A stretch of DNA of 12,305 nt from SLFT01 sp964493075 (lineage in GTDB: Bacteria; Hydrogenedentota; Hydrogenedentia; Hydrogenedentales; CAITNO01), in contig CAZBNU010000110.1 in the NCBI GenBank assembly GCA_964493075.1, positions 1 to 12,305 of the forward strand, read 5' to 3'. Both the position numbers and the translations under genes were made by a program. The notes under the pieces were generated by a model, which was not told the origin of the DNA, did not search any database, and saw nothing but the letters and a program-made list of their open reading frames with translations. Of this stretch, positions 1-6,775 are shown piece after piece (within the stretch, counting starts at the first letter, position 1; each line of letters starts with the position of its first letter).

Positions 1-308
1 CCTGTCAGATTGAACGCTCGCAGCATCGTAATAGAGAAACGGCCATGAGTATGTTGAAAGCAAAACTGTATGATATTGAAGTAAAACGGCAGGAAGCAGA
101 ATTGAATGCACTGCGAGAGGGGCAGCAGGATGTGGCGTGGGGTAGTCAGATACGCAGTTACGTGTTGCACCCCTACCAGATGATTAAGGACCATCGCACC
201 GGCGCGGAGACAGGCAATGTAAACAAGGTGCTTGACGGCGATCTGGATATGTTTATTGAAGCCTATCTGAAATGGAATTTGGAACGCAGAAGCCGTAACA
301 ACAACTAA
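1..308 (+). CDS. prfB: Peptide chain release factor 2, C-terminal fragment (5' end outside window)
   Basis: The frame is open from base 3, before any start codon, and gives about 101 residues beginning CQIERSQHRNRETAM and ending at TAA. The run QDVAWGSQIRSYVLHPYQMIKDHRT followed by G-N-V--VLDGDLD-FI-AYLKW is the characteristic C-terminal end of RF2, the factor that recognises UGA and UAA stop codons and triggers peptide release on the ribosome. The GGQ catalytic loop, the codon-recognition motif and the programmed-frameshift site of many prfB genes lie upstream of the window, so they cannot be checked. An internal ATG at 45 is not the real start because family similarity continues upstream of it. 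lysS follows after 48 bp, the prfB-lysS order seen in many bacteria. Identification is from recognised family sequence and is firm. Confidence 0.95.
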   Translation, partial: CQIERSQHRNRETAMSMLKAKLYDIEVKRQEAELNALREGQQDVAWGSQIRSYVLHPYQMIKDHRTGAETGNVNKVLDGDLDMFIEAYLKWNLERRSRNNN

Positions 309-343
309 TGACTGTAGATTAAAATAAAGCAAATCGTATCGTT

Positions 344-347
344 GGAG
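344..347 (+). promoter_or_regulatory. Ribosome binding site that sets the lysS start
   Basis: GGAG lies 9 nt before the ATG at 357. The longer open frame would begin at TTG 342, but that codon is partly inside this Shine-Dalgarno sequence and has none of its own, so ATG 357 is preferred. Confidence 0.7.
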
Positions 348-356
348 AATATTACT

Positions 357-1889
357 ATGACAACAGATGTCCCCCAGGAAAATAACATTACTGACGAAGA
401 GTCCAAAGGTGGTGAAGCGGAATTACGCCGTCACCGTATCGCAAAACTTGATAGAATCAGAGAACGAAAAGACGATCCTTATAAATATGTTTTTGATCGT
501 TCCCTTTCCATTGAAGCAGCGCGCAATGAATTTGAACGCCTTGAACCCTCCGGTTCCGAGGAGTCCCCGGCAATTCTCCCCGCACAATTGGTGGGACGTA
601 TTGTTGCTCGTCGAATTCAGGGAAAAAGTACCTTCATGGACATTCGCGACGAACAAGGGCGCATTCAAGTGTTTTTGGGGCAGAAGCAGGTAGGCGAAGA
701 GGCCTACGAAGCATCAAAAGACTTAGACATTGGCGACTACATTGGCGTTCGGGGCACCGTGAAACGTACCCGGCGTGGTGAAATCACTTTGTTTGCGGAA
801 TATTATGAATTGCTATCAAAATCGTTGCGGCCTGCCGCCGAAAAATTTCATGGTCTGTCGAATGTGGAGACACGCTATCGTCATCGGTATCTGGACATGG
901 TCGCCAATCCCGAAGTGCTTGAGGTGTTCCGTAAACGCATTCAAATGATCCAGGTCATGCGGGAATGGCTAGTTGCACAGGGCTACCTCGAAGTGGAAAC
1001 GCCCATGCTGCATCCCATTCCGGGGGGTGCTACCGCCAGACCGTTTGTGACCCATCACAATACCTATGACCATGACTTCTATCTACGGGTTGCGCCCGAA
1101 CTCTACCTGAAGAAGCTACTGGTGGGCGGGTTTGAAAAGGTTTTCGAAATCAATCGGTGCTTTCGCAACGAAGGGGTGGATACACGGCATAACCCCGAAT
1201 TTACCACCATGGAACTCTATGAAGCTTACCAGGATTATATGGGCCTTATGGACGAAACAGAAGAAATGCTGCATCACGTTATTCATTCGGTGGTCGGTAG
1301 CGAGACCTTTGAATATCAAGAGCAAACAATCAGTATCACAAGACCCTGGAAGCGCATACGGCTGTTTGAGGCCATTCGTGAATATGCGGGGATTGACTTG
1401 GAATCTGCCCGTGACAGGGAAGAGGCCGGTAAACTTGCTAAAGGAATTGGGCTTGAAATTACGTCCGATATGGGCTACGGAAAAATTGTAGATGAAGTCA
1501 TGTCCCTCAAGGTGCAGCCCCATTTGATACAGCCTACGTTTCTGTACGACTATCCCATTGAACTTTCCCCGCTGGCGAAGAAAAAACGCGGCAATGACGC
1601 ATTAACAGAACGGTTTCAACCCTTCATTGCCTGCATGGAAGTAGGGAACGCTTTTTCGGAATTAAACGACCCCATTGACCAACGTGAACGCTTCGAAGCA
1701 CAGGCGGCATTGCGTGCTGCCGGGGACGATGAAGCCCAATATCTCGATGAAGATTTTATTATGGCGTTGGAAGTTGGTATGCCGCCGGCGGCGGGTCTTG
1801 GTATTGGTCTGGATAGACTTGCTATGCTTGTAACCAACTCGCCGTCAATACGTGACGTAATCATGTTCCCGCAATTGCGGCCAGAATAA
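357..1889 (+). CDS. lysS: Lysyl-tRNA synthetase, class II
   Basis: This cytosolic enzyme activates lysine with ATP and loads it on tRNA-Lys. The 510-residue product has the usual class II LysRS length and order. After a charged N-terminal stretch comes the OB-fold anticodon-binding domain (about residues 75-170, including QLVGRI-ARR--GKSTF-DIRDE-GRIQ). The catalytic core follows: GYLEVETPML-PIPGGATARPF (motif 1 region), the motif 2 block VFEINRCFRNEGVDTRHNPEF, and the motif 3 block AGLGIGLDRLAML near the C terminus. N-F-EL-DP-DQ-ERFE-Q, also typical of the family, is present. The ATG at 357 is chosen because GGAG precedes it by 9 nt. The gene sits 48 bp after prfB and 14 bp before the next gene, which suggests a shared transcript. 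No disrupted motif was seen. Confidence 0.96.
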   Translation: MTTDVPQENNITDEESKGGEAELRRHRIAKLDRIRERKDDPYKYVFDRSLSIEAARNEFERLEPSGSEESPAILPAQLVGRIVARRIQGKSTFMDIRDEQGRIQVFLGQKQVGEEAYEASKDLDIGDYIGVRGTVKRTRRGEITLFAEYYELLSKSLRPAAEKFHGLSNVETRYRHRYLDMVANPEVLEVFRKRIQMIQVMREWLVAQGYLEVETPMLHPIPGGATARPFVTHHNTYDHDFYLRVAPELYLKKLLVGGFEKVFEINRCFRNEGVDTRHNPEFTTMELYEAYQDYMGLMDETEEMLHHVIHSVVGSETFEYQEQTISITRPWKRIRLFEAIREYAGIDLESARDREEAGKLAKGIGLEITSDMGYGKIVDEVMSLKVQPHLIQPTFLYDYPIELSPLAKKKRGNDALTERFQPFIACMEVGNAFSELNDPIDQRERFEAQAALRAAGDDEAQYLDEDFIMALEVGMPPAAGLGIGLDRLAMLVTNSPSIRDVIMFPQLRPE

Positions 1890-1903
1890 AAAAGGATCGA
1901 CTT

Positions 1904-2824
1904 ATGACAAACACACTTGGTAGACGCGACTTTATGAAAGCGGCAGGAATTACAGCAGCAGGATCGGTAAGTGCTGGGTTTTCTATCGCGCAGACAGCGC
2001 ATGCAGAACAAGAGTCAGGCATGAAACTCGGCATGGTCACCTATAACATGGGCAAAGACATGAGTTGTGACGAATTGATTGTTCTGTGCAAGAAAACAGG
2101 CTTGGAAGGAGTCGAACTCCGCACCACCCACGCACACAAAGTTGAAGTAGAACTCTCCGCCAGTGAACGCGCCGATATACGAAAGAAATTCGAAGATTCG
2201 GGTATCATGATTGCTGGATTGGGCTCCGCTTTCGAATTTCATTCTGATCGCGAACGGGAACTGGAGAAGAATGTGTCCGGTGCCATCGAATATGCCAAAC
2301 TGGCGGCGGATGTCGGCGCGCCTGGCATTAAAGTTCGTCCCAATCGTATTCCGGATGGGGAAGATCCGGAAGTCACCTACGAGCGCATCGGTAAAGCGTG
2401 GGGGAGAGTTGCTGCCGCAGCTGCTGATGTAGGTGTCGCAGTGCGTATGGAAGTACATGGCGCGGCAGAAACGCGCAGCCTGAAGGGCATCCGTAAAATG
2501 CTCGACCATGCGAACCACCCCAACGCGGTGGTTTGCTGGAACTCCAATGGTGGCGAAGAGGACGAGAATGGAAGCATCAAAGCAAACTTCGATTTGGTGA
2601 AAGATGCCATCGGTCTTGTGCACATCACGGAAATCGGCGTCTATCAATATCCCTGGCAGGAATTATTTTCCATTCTGAAAAGCATTAACTATTCTGGCTT
2701 TTGCCTCGCGGAAATTCAATATAATCCGGAACCGGAACGGTTCATGCGCTATTACAGAACTCTATTCGATTTGTATACAGGAAAATACAACTACCCAAAC
2801 CCTGACATTTACAAAGAAGCATAA
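1904..2824 (+). CDS. Tat-exported sugar phosphate isomerase/epimerase-like TIM-barrel protein
   Basis: The N terminus has a twin-arginine signal (GRRDFMKAAG at 6-15, then a small-residue hydrophobic stretch ending near AHA at 32-34), so export in folded form is likely. The mature part resembles the AP-endonuclease-2/xylose-isomerase-like TIM-barrel family: ITAAG signal, GLEGVELR (68-73), VRMEVHG (180-186), LVHITEIG (238-245) and GFCLAEIQYNPEP (265-276). By spacing, the four usual metal ligands correspond to Glu183, Asn213 (in CWNSN), His240 and Glu270, so the second ligand, usually Asp, would be Asn. Substrate cannot be read from the sequence. Exported relatives are common in polysaccharide-degrading bacteria and are often annotated only generically. 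It starts 14 bp after lysS with AAGGAT in front and precedes the sulfatase by 63 bp, so co-transcription is plausible. Family assignment is good; enzymatic function is open. Confidence 0.8.
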   Translation: MTNTLGRRDFMKAAGITAAGSVSAGFSIAQTAHAEQESGMKLGMVTYNMGKDMSCDELIVLCKKTGLEGVELRTTHAHKVEVELSASERADIRKKFEDSGIMIAGLGSAFEFHSDRERELEKNVSGAIEYAKLAADVGAPGIKVRPNRIPDGEDPEVTYERIGKAWGRVAAAAADVGVAVRMEVHGAAETRSLKGIRKMLDHANHPNAVVCWNSNGGEEDENGSIKANFDLVKDAIGLVHITEIGVYQYPWQELFSILKSINYSGFCLAEIQYNPEPERFMRYYRTLFDLYTGKYNYPNPDIYKEA

Positions 2825-2834
2825 GAAAGTAACG

Positions 2835-2880
2835 TCCCTTTCGTCCCTTATGCCCTTTATGTCGCTGAGAAAAAAGGGAG
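2835..2880 (+). promoter_or_regulatory. Possible stem sequestering the sulfatase Shine-Dalgarno
   Basis: The leader holds three pyrimidine blocks (TCCCTTT 2835-2841, TCCCTT 2844-2849, CCCTTT 2853-2858). Each can pair with the purine run AAAGGGA (2873-2879) that contains the ribosome binding site; the first pairs over 7 bp. This could dampen translation or be chance complementarity in a short leader. Confidence 0.3.
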
Positions 2881-2887
2881 AACCGCT

Positions 2888-4240
2888 ATGGCCACTATAA
2901 ATCGTCGCGAAATGCTCCAACTGGCAGGAGCAGGAATGCTCGCAAGTATGACATCCTTTGCTGCTGATGAAAAAACAGCGACCGCAGCAACACGGCCCAA
3001 CATTATCGTTATCTTCGCCGATGACCTCGGGTACGCAGACCTGTCCTGTTACGGCGCAAAGAAAATAAAGACGCCTCGCTTAGACCTTATGGCGGAAGAG
3101 GGGATGCGTCTCACTGATTTCTATTGTTGCGCGCCGGTGTGTTCCCCATCAAGGGCCGGACTGCTTACTGGCCGATACCCCATTCGCATGGGCATCAATC
3201 GTGTATTCTTTCCAAACAGCAAAGATGGCCTTGACGCTTCGGAAATCACCATTGCCGAAATGCTGAAAGAAAAAGGCTATGCCACGGCCTGTATCGGGAA
3301 ATGGCATCTGGGACATTTGCCCGAATTCCTGCCCACACGCCACGGATTCGACTATTATTACGGCATTCCCTATAGCAACGACATGGAAGTGGAGAAGCGG
3401 GGTGATCCTCCTTTACCGCTTATGCGAAACGAAGAAATCATCGAACAGCCTGCAGACCAGCACACTTTGACAAAGCGCTACACAGAAGAGGCAGTTTCGT
3501 TCATCAACAAAAACAAAGAGAACCCTTTCTTTCTGTATCTGCCGCACACCATGCCTCATATTCCTTTATATGTTTCAAAGGAATTTGCAGGAAAATCAGA
3601 CGGTGGTCTCTATGGCGATGTCATTGAAGAAATGGACTGGAGCACTGGCGAGATACTGGATGCCGTAAAGGATGCTGGTATAGATGAAAATACGCTAATA
3701 ATCTTCACCAGCGATAATGGCCCCTGGCTGGTGATGAAAGAGAATGGGGGAAAGGCCAATCCGCTCAGAAACGGCAAAGGCAGCACCTTCGAAGGTGGTA
3801 TGCGTGTCCCGTGCATCATGCGCTGGCCTGCCGTCATTGAAGCGGGCCGAGTGGAAGATGACCCGGCAATCACGCTGGATTTTCTCCCCACCTTCGCAAA
3901 ACTAGCAGGCGCTGAAGTTCCACAAGACCGCGTTATTGACGGCAAAGACATCAGGGGTATATTGTCCGGTGATGGCAAACGCGCCGATGAAGAGTTCTAT
4001 TATTTCCATTCCGGTCAGTTGCAAGCCTACCGATCAGGTAACTGGAAACTCAAACGCCCCTTTGCCGGGAAAATTTATGGCGAACCGGAAGGACATCCAA
4101 CGCTGCTCACCAATCTTGCAGATGATATCGGCGAACGTAACAACCTCGCAGACAAGCATCCGGATATTGTAGGCAAAATGGAAGCGCGAATGGATGCCTT
4201 CTGGGAATCAATGTTGCCCTTGCCTGACACCAAAAAGTAA
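2888..4240 (+). CDS. Exported arylsulfatase-type sulfatase (formylglycine-dependent)
   Basis: This is a 450-residue S1-family sulfatase, which hydrolyses sulfate esters, probably on glycans. The N terminus has NRREMLQLAGAGMLAS followed by SFAADE, a Tat-like signal. The active site looks complete: PNIIVIFADDLGY with metal ligands Asp45-Asp46; CSPSRAGLLTGR with Cys85 as the residue converted to formylglycine and Arg89; GKWHLG with Lys138 and His140; PHTMPH (His220); TSDNG with Asp276-Asn277; and Lys297 in RNGKG. The stretch GKWHLGHLPEFLPTRHGFDYYYGIPYSND resembles the arylsulfatase A/N-acetylgalactosamine-6-sulfatase branch, but substrate cannot be assigned. CxPSR is the cysteine type, so a maturase (FGE or anSME) is required; none lies in this window. 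AGGGAG at 2875-2880 precedes the ATG by 7 nt. The preceding gene also carries a Tat signal, which fits a shared periplasmic role in sugar breakdown. Confidence 0.93.
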   Translation: MATINRREMLQLAGAGMLASMTSFAADEKTATAATRPNIIVIFADDLGYADLSCYGAKKIKTPRLDLMAEEGMRLTDFYCCAPVCSPSRAGLLTGRYPIRMGINRVFFPNSKDGLDASEITIAEMLKEKGYATACIGKWHLGHLPEFLPTRHGFDYYYGIPYSNDMEVEKRGDPPLPLMRNEEIIEQPADQHTLTKRYTEEAVSFINKNKENPFFLYLPHTMPHIPLYVSKEFAGKSDGGLYGDVIEEMDWSTGEILDAVKDAGIDENTLIIFTSDNGPWLVMKENGGKANPLRNGKGSTFEGGMRVPCIMRWPAVIEAGRVEDDPAITLDFLPTFAKLAGAEVPQDRVIDGKDIRGILSGDGKRADEEFYYFHSGQLQAYRSGNWKLKRPFAGKIYGEPEGHPTLLTNLADDIGERNNLADKHPDIVGKMEARMDAFWESMLPLPDTKK

Positions 4241-4313
4241 ATTGAATTTACGTTGCTAATGAACCAGTAGATAGTTTGCTAAAACGAACAAGTCTTTAAG
4301 GAAGTTATGCTAC

Positions 4314-5225
4314 ATGAAAAATACGGCATTACTCTATTGCGAGGAAGCAGTTGCGCATAACACTGGCCAATACCATCCGGAATCGCCTTTGCGCCTCAAA
4401 GCGATAAAACTGGCTTTTGAAGAAAACGGCATTCAACTACCTGTGGTGCGCCCCGAACCTGCAACGGAAGCCGATATACAGCGCAATCACACGAAAGCCT
4501 ATATAGACACCATCAAAGAATGTTGTCTTGGCGGCAGCACTTATCCCGACCCCGACACGGTTATGGGCCCGGAATCATGGAACGCCGCGCTTCTTTCGGC
4601 TGGTGCCGGCATTACCGCTGCAAAACTGGTTTTGGACGGCACTTATGATAATGCCTTCAGCATAATGCGCCCACCAGGACATCACGCGGAAATTGATCGT
4701 GCCATGGGATTCTGTCTCTTTAACAACATCGCCATTACCGCCAAATGGCTGCAGGAAGAAAAGGGCCTGGAACGAATTGCTATTTTTGATTTCGATGTGC
4801 ATCACGGTAACGGCACGCAAAACGCCTTTTATGATGACGCCTCCGTGTTGTTTATCAGCATCCACGAATATCCGCACTTCCCGGGTACCGGATTTCCCTA
4901 CGAAAGGGGAATAAACAACAACATCATGAATTTTCAGATGCCGCCAGGATCGCTACCCGAGTTATGGATAACCACCATACAGGAGAATGTTGTACCGCAA
5001 CTGGAAGCCTTCAAGCCGGATATGCTGCTGTTGTCCGTAGGCTTTGACGGGCACCGTCTCGATCCTCTGGGCAACCAGTTGTTAGAAGTAGAGCATTACG
5101 GCGAAATTACACGCATGATAAAACATATCGCCAACGGAAAAATTGTATCCTTCCTAGAAGGCGGCTACCACCTCACAGCACTGGGACAATGTGTTGTCAG
5201 TCATGTGAAAGCGCTTCAGGAATAG
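4314..5225 (+). CDS. Histone deacetylase-fold zinc amidohydrolase (AcuC/acetylpolyamine amidohydrolase superfamily)
   Basis: This 303-residue cytoplasmic protein belongs to the arginase/HDAC superfamily, whose members remove acetyl groups from lysine side chains, polyamines or related amines. The catalytic features are intact: RPPGHHA with the His123-His124 pair; AIFDFDVHHGNGTQ with Asp159 and zinc ligands Asp161 and His163; SVGFDGHRLDP with the third zinc ligand Asp245; and LEGGYH with Tyr285, the transition-state tyrosine. HPESPLRLKAI near the N terminus is also typical. There is no signal peptide. AAGGAAG at 4298-4304 lies 9 nt before the ATG; a nearby ATG at 4307 is out of frame. It is 73 bp downstream of the sulfatase and convergent with the YdjC-like gene across a hairpin element. 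The natural substrate is unknown: acetyl-lysine in proteins, acetylpolyamine and other N-acyl amines are all possible. Confidence 0.92.
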   Translation: MKNTALLYCEEAVAHNTGQYHPESPLRLKAIKLAFEENGIQLPVVRPEPATEADIQRNHTKAYIDTIKECCLGGSTYPDPDTVMGPESWNAALLSAGAGITAAKLVLDGTYDNAFSIMRPPGHHAEIDRAMGFCLFNNIAITAKWLQEEKGLERIAIFDFDVHHGNGTQNAFYDDASVLFISIHEYPHFPGTGFPYERGINNNIMNFQMPPGSLPELWITTIQENVVPQLEAFKPDMLLLSVGFDGHRLDPLGNQLLEVEHYGEITRMIKHIANGKIVSFLEGGYHLTALGQCVVSHVKALQE

Positions 5226-5258
5226 AGAAATAATTGTCAATTATCCGTCGCTTCGGCT

Positions 5259-5283
5259 CGTTCCAAAATTGTATTTTGGAACG
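5259..5283. repeat. Outer-left palindrome (11-bp perfect stem, TGT loop)
   Basis: Arms CGTTCCAAAAT and ATTTTGGAACG are perfect reverse complements around a 3-nt loop. It begins 34 nt after the stop codon of the HDAC-fold gene and could terminate that transcript, although no separate U-tract follows. Confidence 0.85.
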
Positions 5284-5425
5284 CATTTGTGCGCGAAATT
5301 GTATTTCGCGCCCCCACGACATGGCTCACTCCGGCAGGTTCAGTCCAAGCAGCGCGTCAACGTCGCAAGTCCGCGGATGCACGCCCCAGTAACGGGAAGA
5401 GGAAATGCAATTTCAAGAGCAAGTG

Positions 5426-5450
5426 CGTTACAAAATGCAATTTTGTAACG
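5426..5450. repeat. Outer-right palindrome (11-bp perfect stem, GCA loop)
   Basis: Arms CGTTACAAAAT and ATTTTGTAACG are perfect reverse complements. Compared with the outer-left palindrome, one stem pair has changed on both sides (C-G to A-T), so pairing is preserved. It lies 11 nt beyond the stop codon of the minus-strand deacetylase. Confidence 0.85.
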
Positions 5451-5460
5451 AGCACAATCG

Positions 5461-6447
5461 TCAATTGTCAATTGCTTTTCTCTTTTCCATCATCTCTTTC
5501 CATGAAGTCAGAATAATACCTTCTTCCTCGATGACCTTTTTCAATTCAGGATCAAGCATGGCATTGAGGTCGCCCTGCCGCAGTTCACCTGACGTGGTAA
5601 TCTGGTCGAAGTTTGGCGTCCGCTCTGTGGCGTGAATGATCACCTGCGTAACACCAGGCTGAAGGCTACGAACCACCTCAATAAATTTATCCGTCTTCTG
5701 GTCTGTCTTCCAGTCATACGCGGCAGTATGCAAATCATCCAATACAGGTAACCCGGACGCCCAGATCATCTCCGCCAATACCTTAACAGCATCGGAATAC
5801 TCTGCCAGATCAGGGTTTTCCTCTTTCAGAATAGTCATGTGGCCGCCAGGAATCATTACGGGAATCTGTTTCTCCATGCCAACCGTCACATAACGCTGCA
5901 AAAACTCCTCCGTAGCGTATACCGTTCCCATGTGCGTATCCAGATGAGAGATAGGCAACCCCATACGTTCCGCTAGCGCAATCTGCGCACGAATCTCCAT
6001 TTCAAACTCATCCGCTGTGGCGTTTTTGGCCACGTCACTAACATTGCCCCACATATAGCCATCGGGATCAAGCAGACCGGGCACGTCATCTACACACGCC
6101 ACGGGGCGCCACCGATATTTGTCCCATTCACAGGTCAACGTGAGGTGCAGCCCAGAACATACATCAGGATTGTCCTTCAGATAATCCCTGATTTCCGATA
6201 CCCACGCACAAGGCATCATCACGCTCCAAGAGGTGATCAATCCTTCTTCCACTCCGCGGATACTGGCAATGTTCGCCTCATGGCAAAGTCCGGCGTCATC
6301 ATTATGGAAAATAACTACCCGTGCACCTTTTGGCCAACCCAGCCGCTCCGCATAGGTAGGCACGTCTTCTGCATAACCATCTCCAACAGCCAAAAACGAA
6401 AGCCCCAGAATTAACGTAAAATACATAAGATTAAATAATGTACGCAT
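5461..6447 (-). CDS. Secreted YdjC/ChbG-family carbohydrate deacetylase-like protein
   Basis: The 328-residue product starts with a Sec-type signal peptide (MRTLF, hydrophobic 8-21, likely cleavage after YAE near 25-27). The rest matches the YdjC/ChbG family, metal-dependent enzymes that remove acetyl groups from N-acetylated oligosaccharides. Visible motifs are VVIFHNDDAGLC (Asp50, Asp51), SGLHLTLTCEW (His101), ISHLDTHMG (His168, Asp170, His172) and QVIIHATE (His272), which together give the expected metal and catalytic residues. ChbG itself is cytosolic, so the signal peptide suggests an extracytoplasmic branch acting on imported or surface glycans, in keeping with the exported sulfatase nearby. 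AAGGAGAA on the minus strand precedes the ATG. The last residues (AIDN) and the TGA stop come from the AATTGTCAATT end of the adjacent repeat element, so the original C terminus may have been slightly different. Confidence 0.88.
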   Translation of the reverse strand: MRTLFNLMYFTLILGLSFLAVGDGYAEDVPTYAERLGWPKGARVVIFHNDDAGLCHEANIASIRGVEEGLITSWSVMMPCAWVSEIRDYLKDNPDVCSGLHLTLTCEWDKYRWRPVACVDDVPGLLDPDGYMWGNVSDVAKNATADEFEMEIRAQIALAERMGLPISHLDTHMGTVYATEEFLQRYVTVGMEKQIPVMIPGGHMTILKEENPDLAEYSDAVKVLAEMIWASGLPVLDDLHTAAYDWKTDQKTDKFIEVVRSLQPGVTQVIIHATERTPNFDQITTSGELRQGDLNAMLDPELKKVIEEEGIILTSWKEMMEKRKAIDN

Positions 6448-6505
6448 GACAGTTCTCCTTCAGTGTTATGCTTTTCGCGTGAACAACTTCGACATTGTTA
6501 TGGGA

Positions 6506-6541
6506 AAGGACATGATATATCGGAATGTCCTTCGTTAGCAA
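6506..6541 (-). promoter_or_regulatory. Candidate promoter with overlapping dyad for the secreted deacetylase gene
   Basis: Read on the minus strand, TTGCTA (6541-6536) and TATATC (6519-6514) are separated by 16 nt, a weak -35/-10 pair. An 8-bp perfect inverted repeat, AAGGACAT (6506-6513) and ATGTCCTT (6525-6532), brackets the -10 and could be an operator. It lies about 65 bp upstream of the start codon. Both elements are short and untested. Confidence 0.35.
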
Positions 6542-6589
6542 GTCCACTGTTGACCACCGCCAATACCCACTGGTTTCGCCAATGATGTT

Positions 6590-6619
6590 TTGACTGTAAG
6601 TGATCAAATCTGGTACTAT
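6590..6619 (+). promoter_or_regulatory. Sigma-70-like promoter for tRNA-Val
   Basis: TTGACT (6590-6595) and TACTAT (6614-6619) are 18 nt apart, and the mature tRNA begins 12 nt after the -10 box. This fits a dedicated tRNA promoter with a very short 5' leader. Confidence 0.65.
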
Positions 6620-6630
6620 ACACGTGCTGT

Positions 6631-6707
6631 GGGCGATTAGCTCAGTTGGTTAGAGTGCCACGTTGACATCGTGGAGGTCACTGGTTCGATTCCAGTATCG
6701 CCCACCA
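6631..6707 (+). tRNA. tRNA-Val (anticodon GAC)
   Basis: A full cloverleaf can be drawn over 77 nt. The acceptor stem GGGCGAT (6631-6637) pairs with ATCGCCC (6697-6703), followed by discriminator A and an encoded CCA (6705-6707). The D arm is GCTC/GAGT with AGTTGGTTA in the loop. The anticodon stem CCACG/CGTGG encloses loop TTGACAT with anticodon GAC at 6665-6667, which reads valine codons GUC and GUU. The T arm is ACTGG/CCAGT with loop TTCGATT. A promoter lies directly upstream and a hairpin terminator 35 nt downstream. Confidence 0.97.
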
Positions 6708-6741
6708 TTCTAATATTGTTGAAATATGAGTTTCTACCCTG

Positions 6742-6767
6742 TCCGTAACGTTGTTACGGATATTTTT
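6742..6767 (+). terminator. Rho-independent terminator between tRNA-Val and pdxB
   Basis: TCCGTAAC (6742-6749) and GTTACGGA (6753-6760) form a perfect 8-bp stem with loop GTT, followed by TATTTTT. It should end the tRNA transcript. The T-run ends only 8 nt before the pdxB ATG, so any transcript reading through would carry this hairpin right at the start codon. Confidence 0.8.
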
Positions 6768-6775
6768 GTTTAGTT

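Larger units (their letters stand above)
5231..5475. repeat. Non-coding element with imperfect inverted-repeat arms and four nested hairpins
   Basis: Arms at 5256-5307 and 5402-5453 are inverted copies of each other, matching at 43 of 52 aligned positions without gaps. Each arm has an outer and an inner palindrome. Left: 11-bp stem 5259-5269/5273-5283 with loop TGT, and 9-bp stem 5291-5299/5303-5311 with loop TGT. Right: 5-bp stem 5402-5406/5410-5414 and 11-bp stem 5426-5436/5440-5450, both with loop GCA (TGC on the other strand). The 11-mer AATTGTCAATT lies outside both arms (5232-5242 and 5463-5473). The central ~95 bp is GC-rich with no convincing coding signal. It lies between convergent genes, so the hairpins may also act as two-way terminators. 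No transposase is encoded. It resembles a MITE or complex extragenic palindrome; I do not recognise the family. Confidence 0.75.

Noticed and set aside
342..356. TTG start for lysS at 342
   Set aside because: The codon overlaps the GGAG ribosome site that is correctly spaced for ATG 357, and the added residues have no family support.
2015..2647. 210-residue open frame on the minus strand opposite the isomerase-like gene
   Set aside because: No recognisable motif or ribosome site, and it lies wholly antisense to a well-supported gene.
5231..5475. CRISPR array
   Set aside because: The repeated units are inverted, differently sized and unevenly spaced, with no uniform direct repeats or spacers.
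5289..5635. Two small plus-strand frames across the hairpin element
   Set aside because: They read through palindromes and into the antisense of the deacetylase, lack ribosome sites and show no protein-like pattern.
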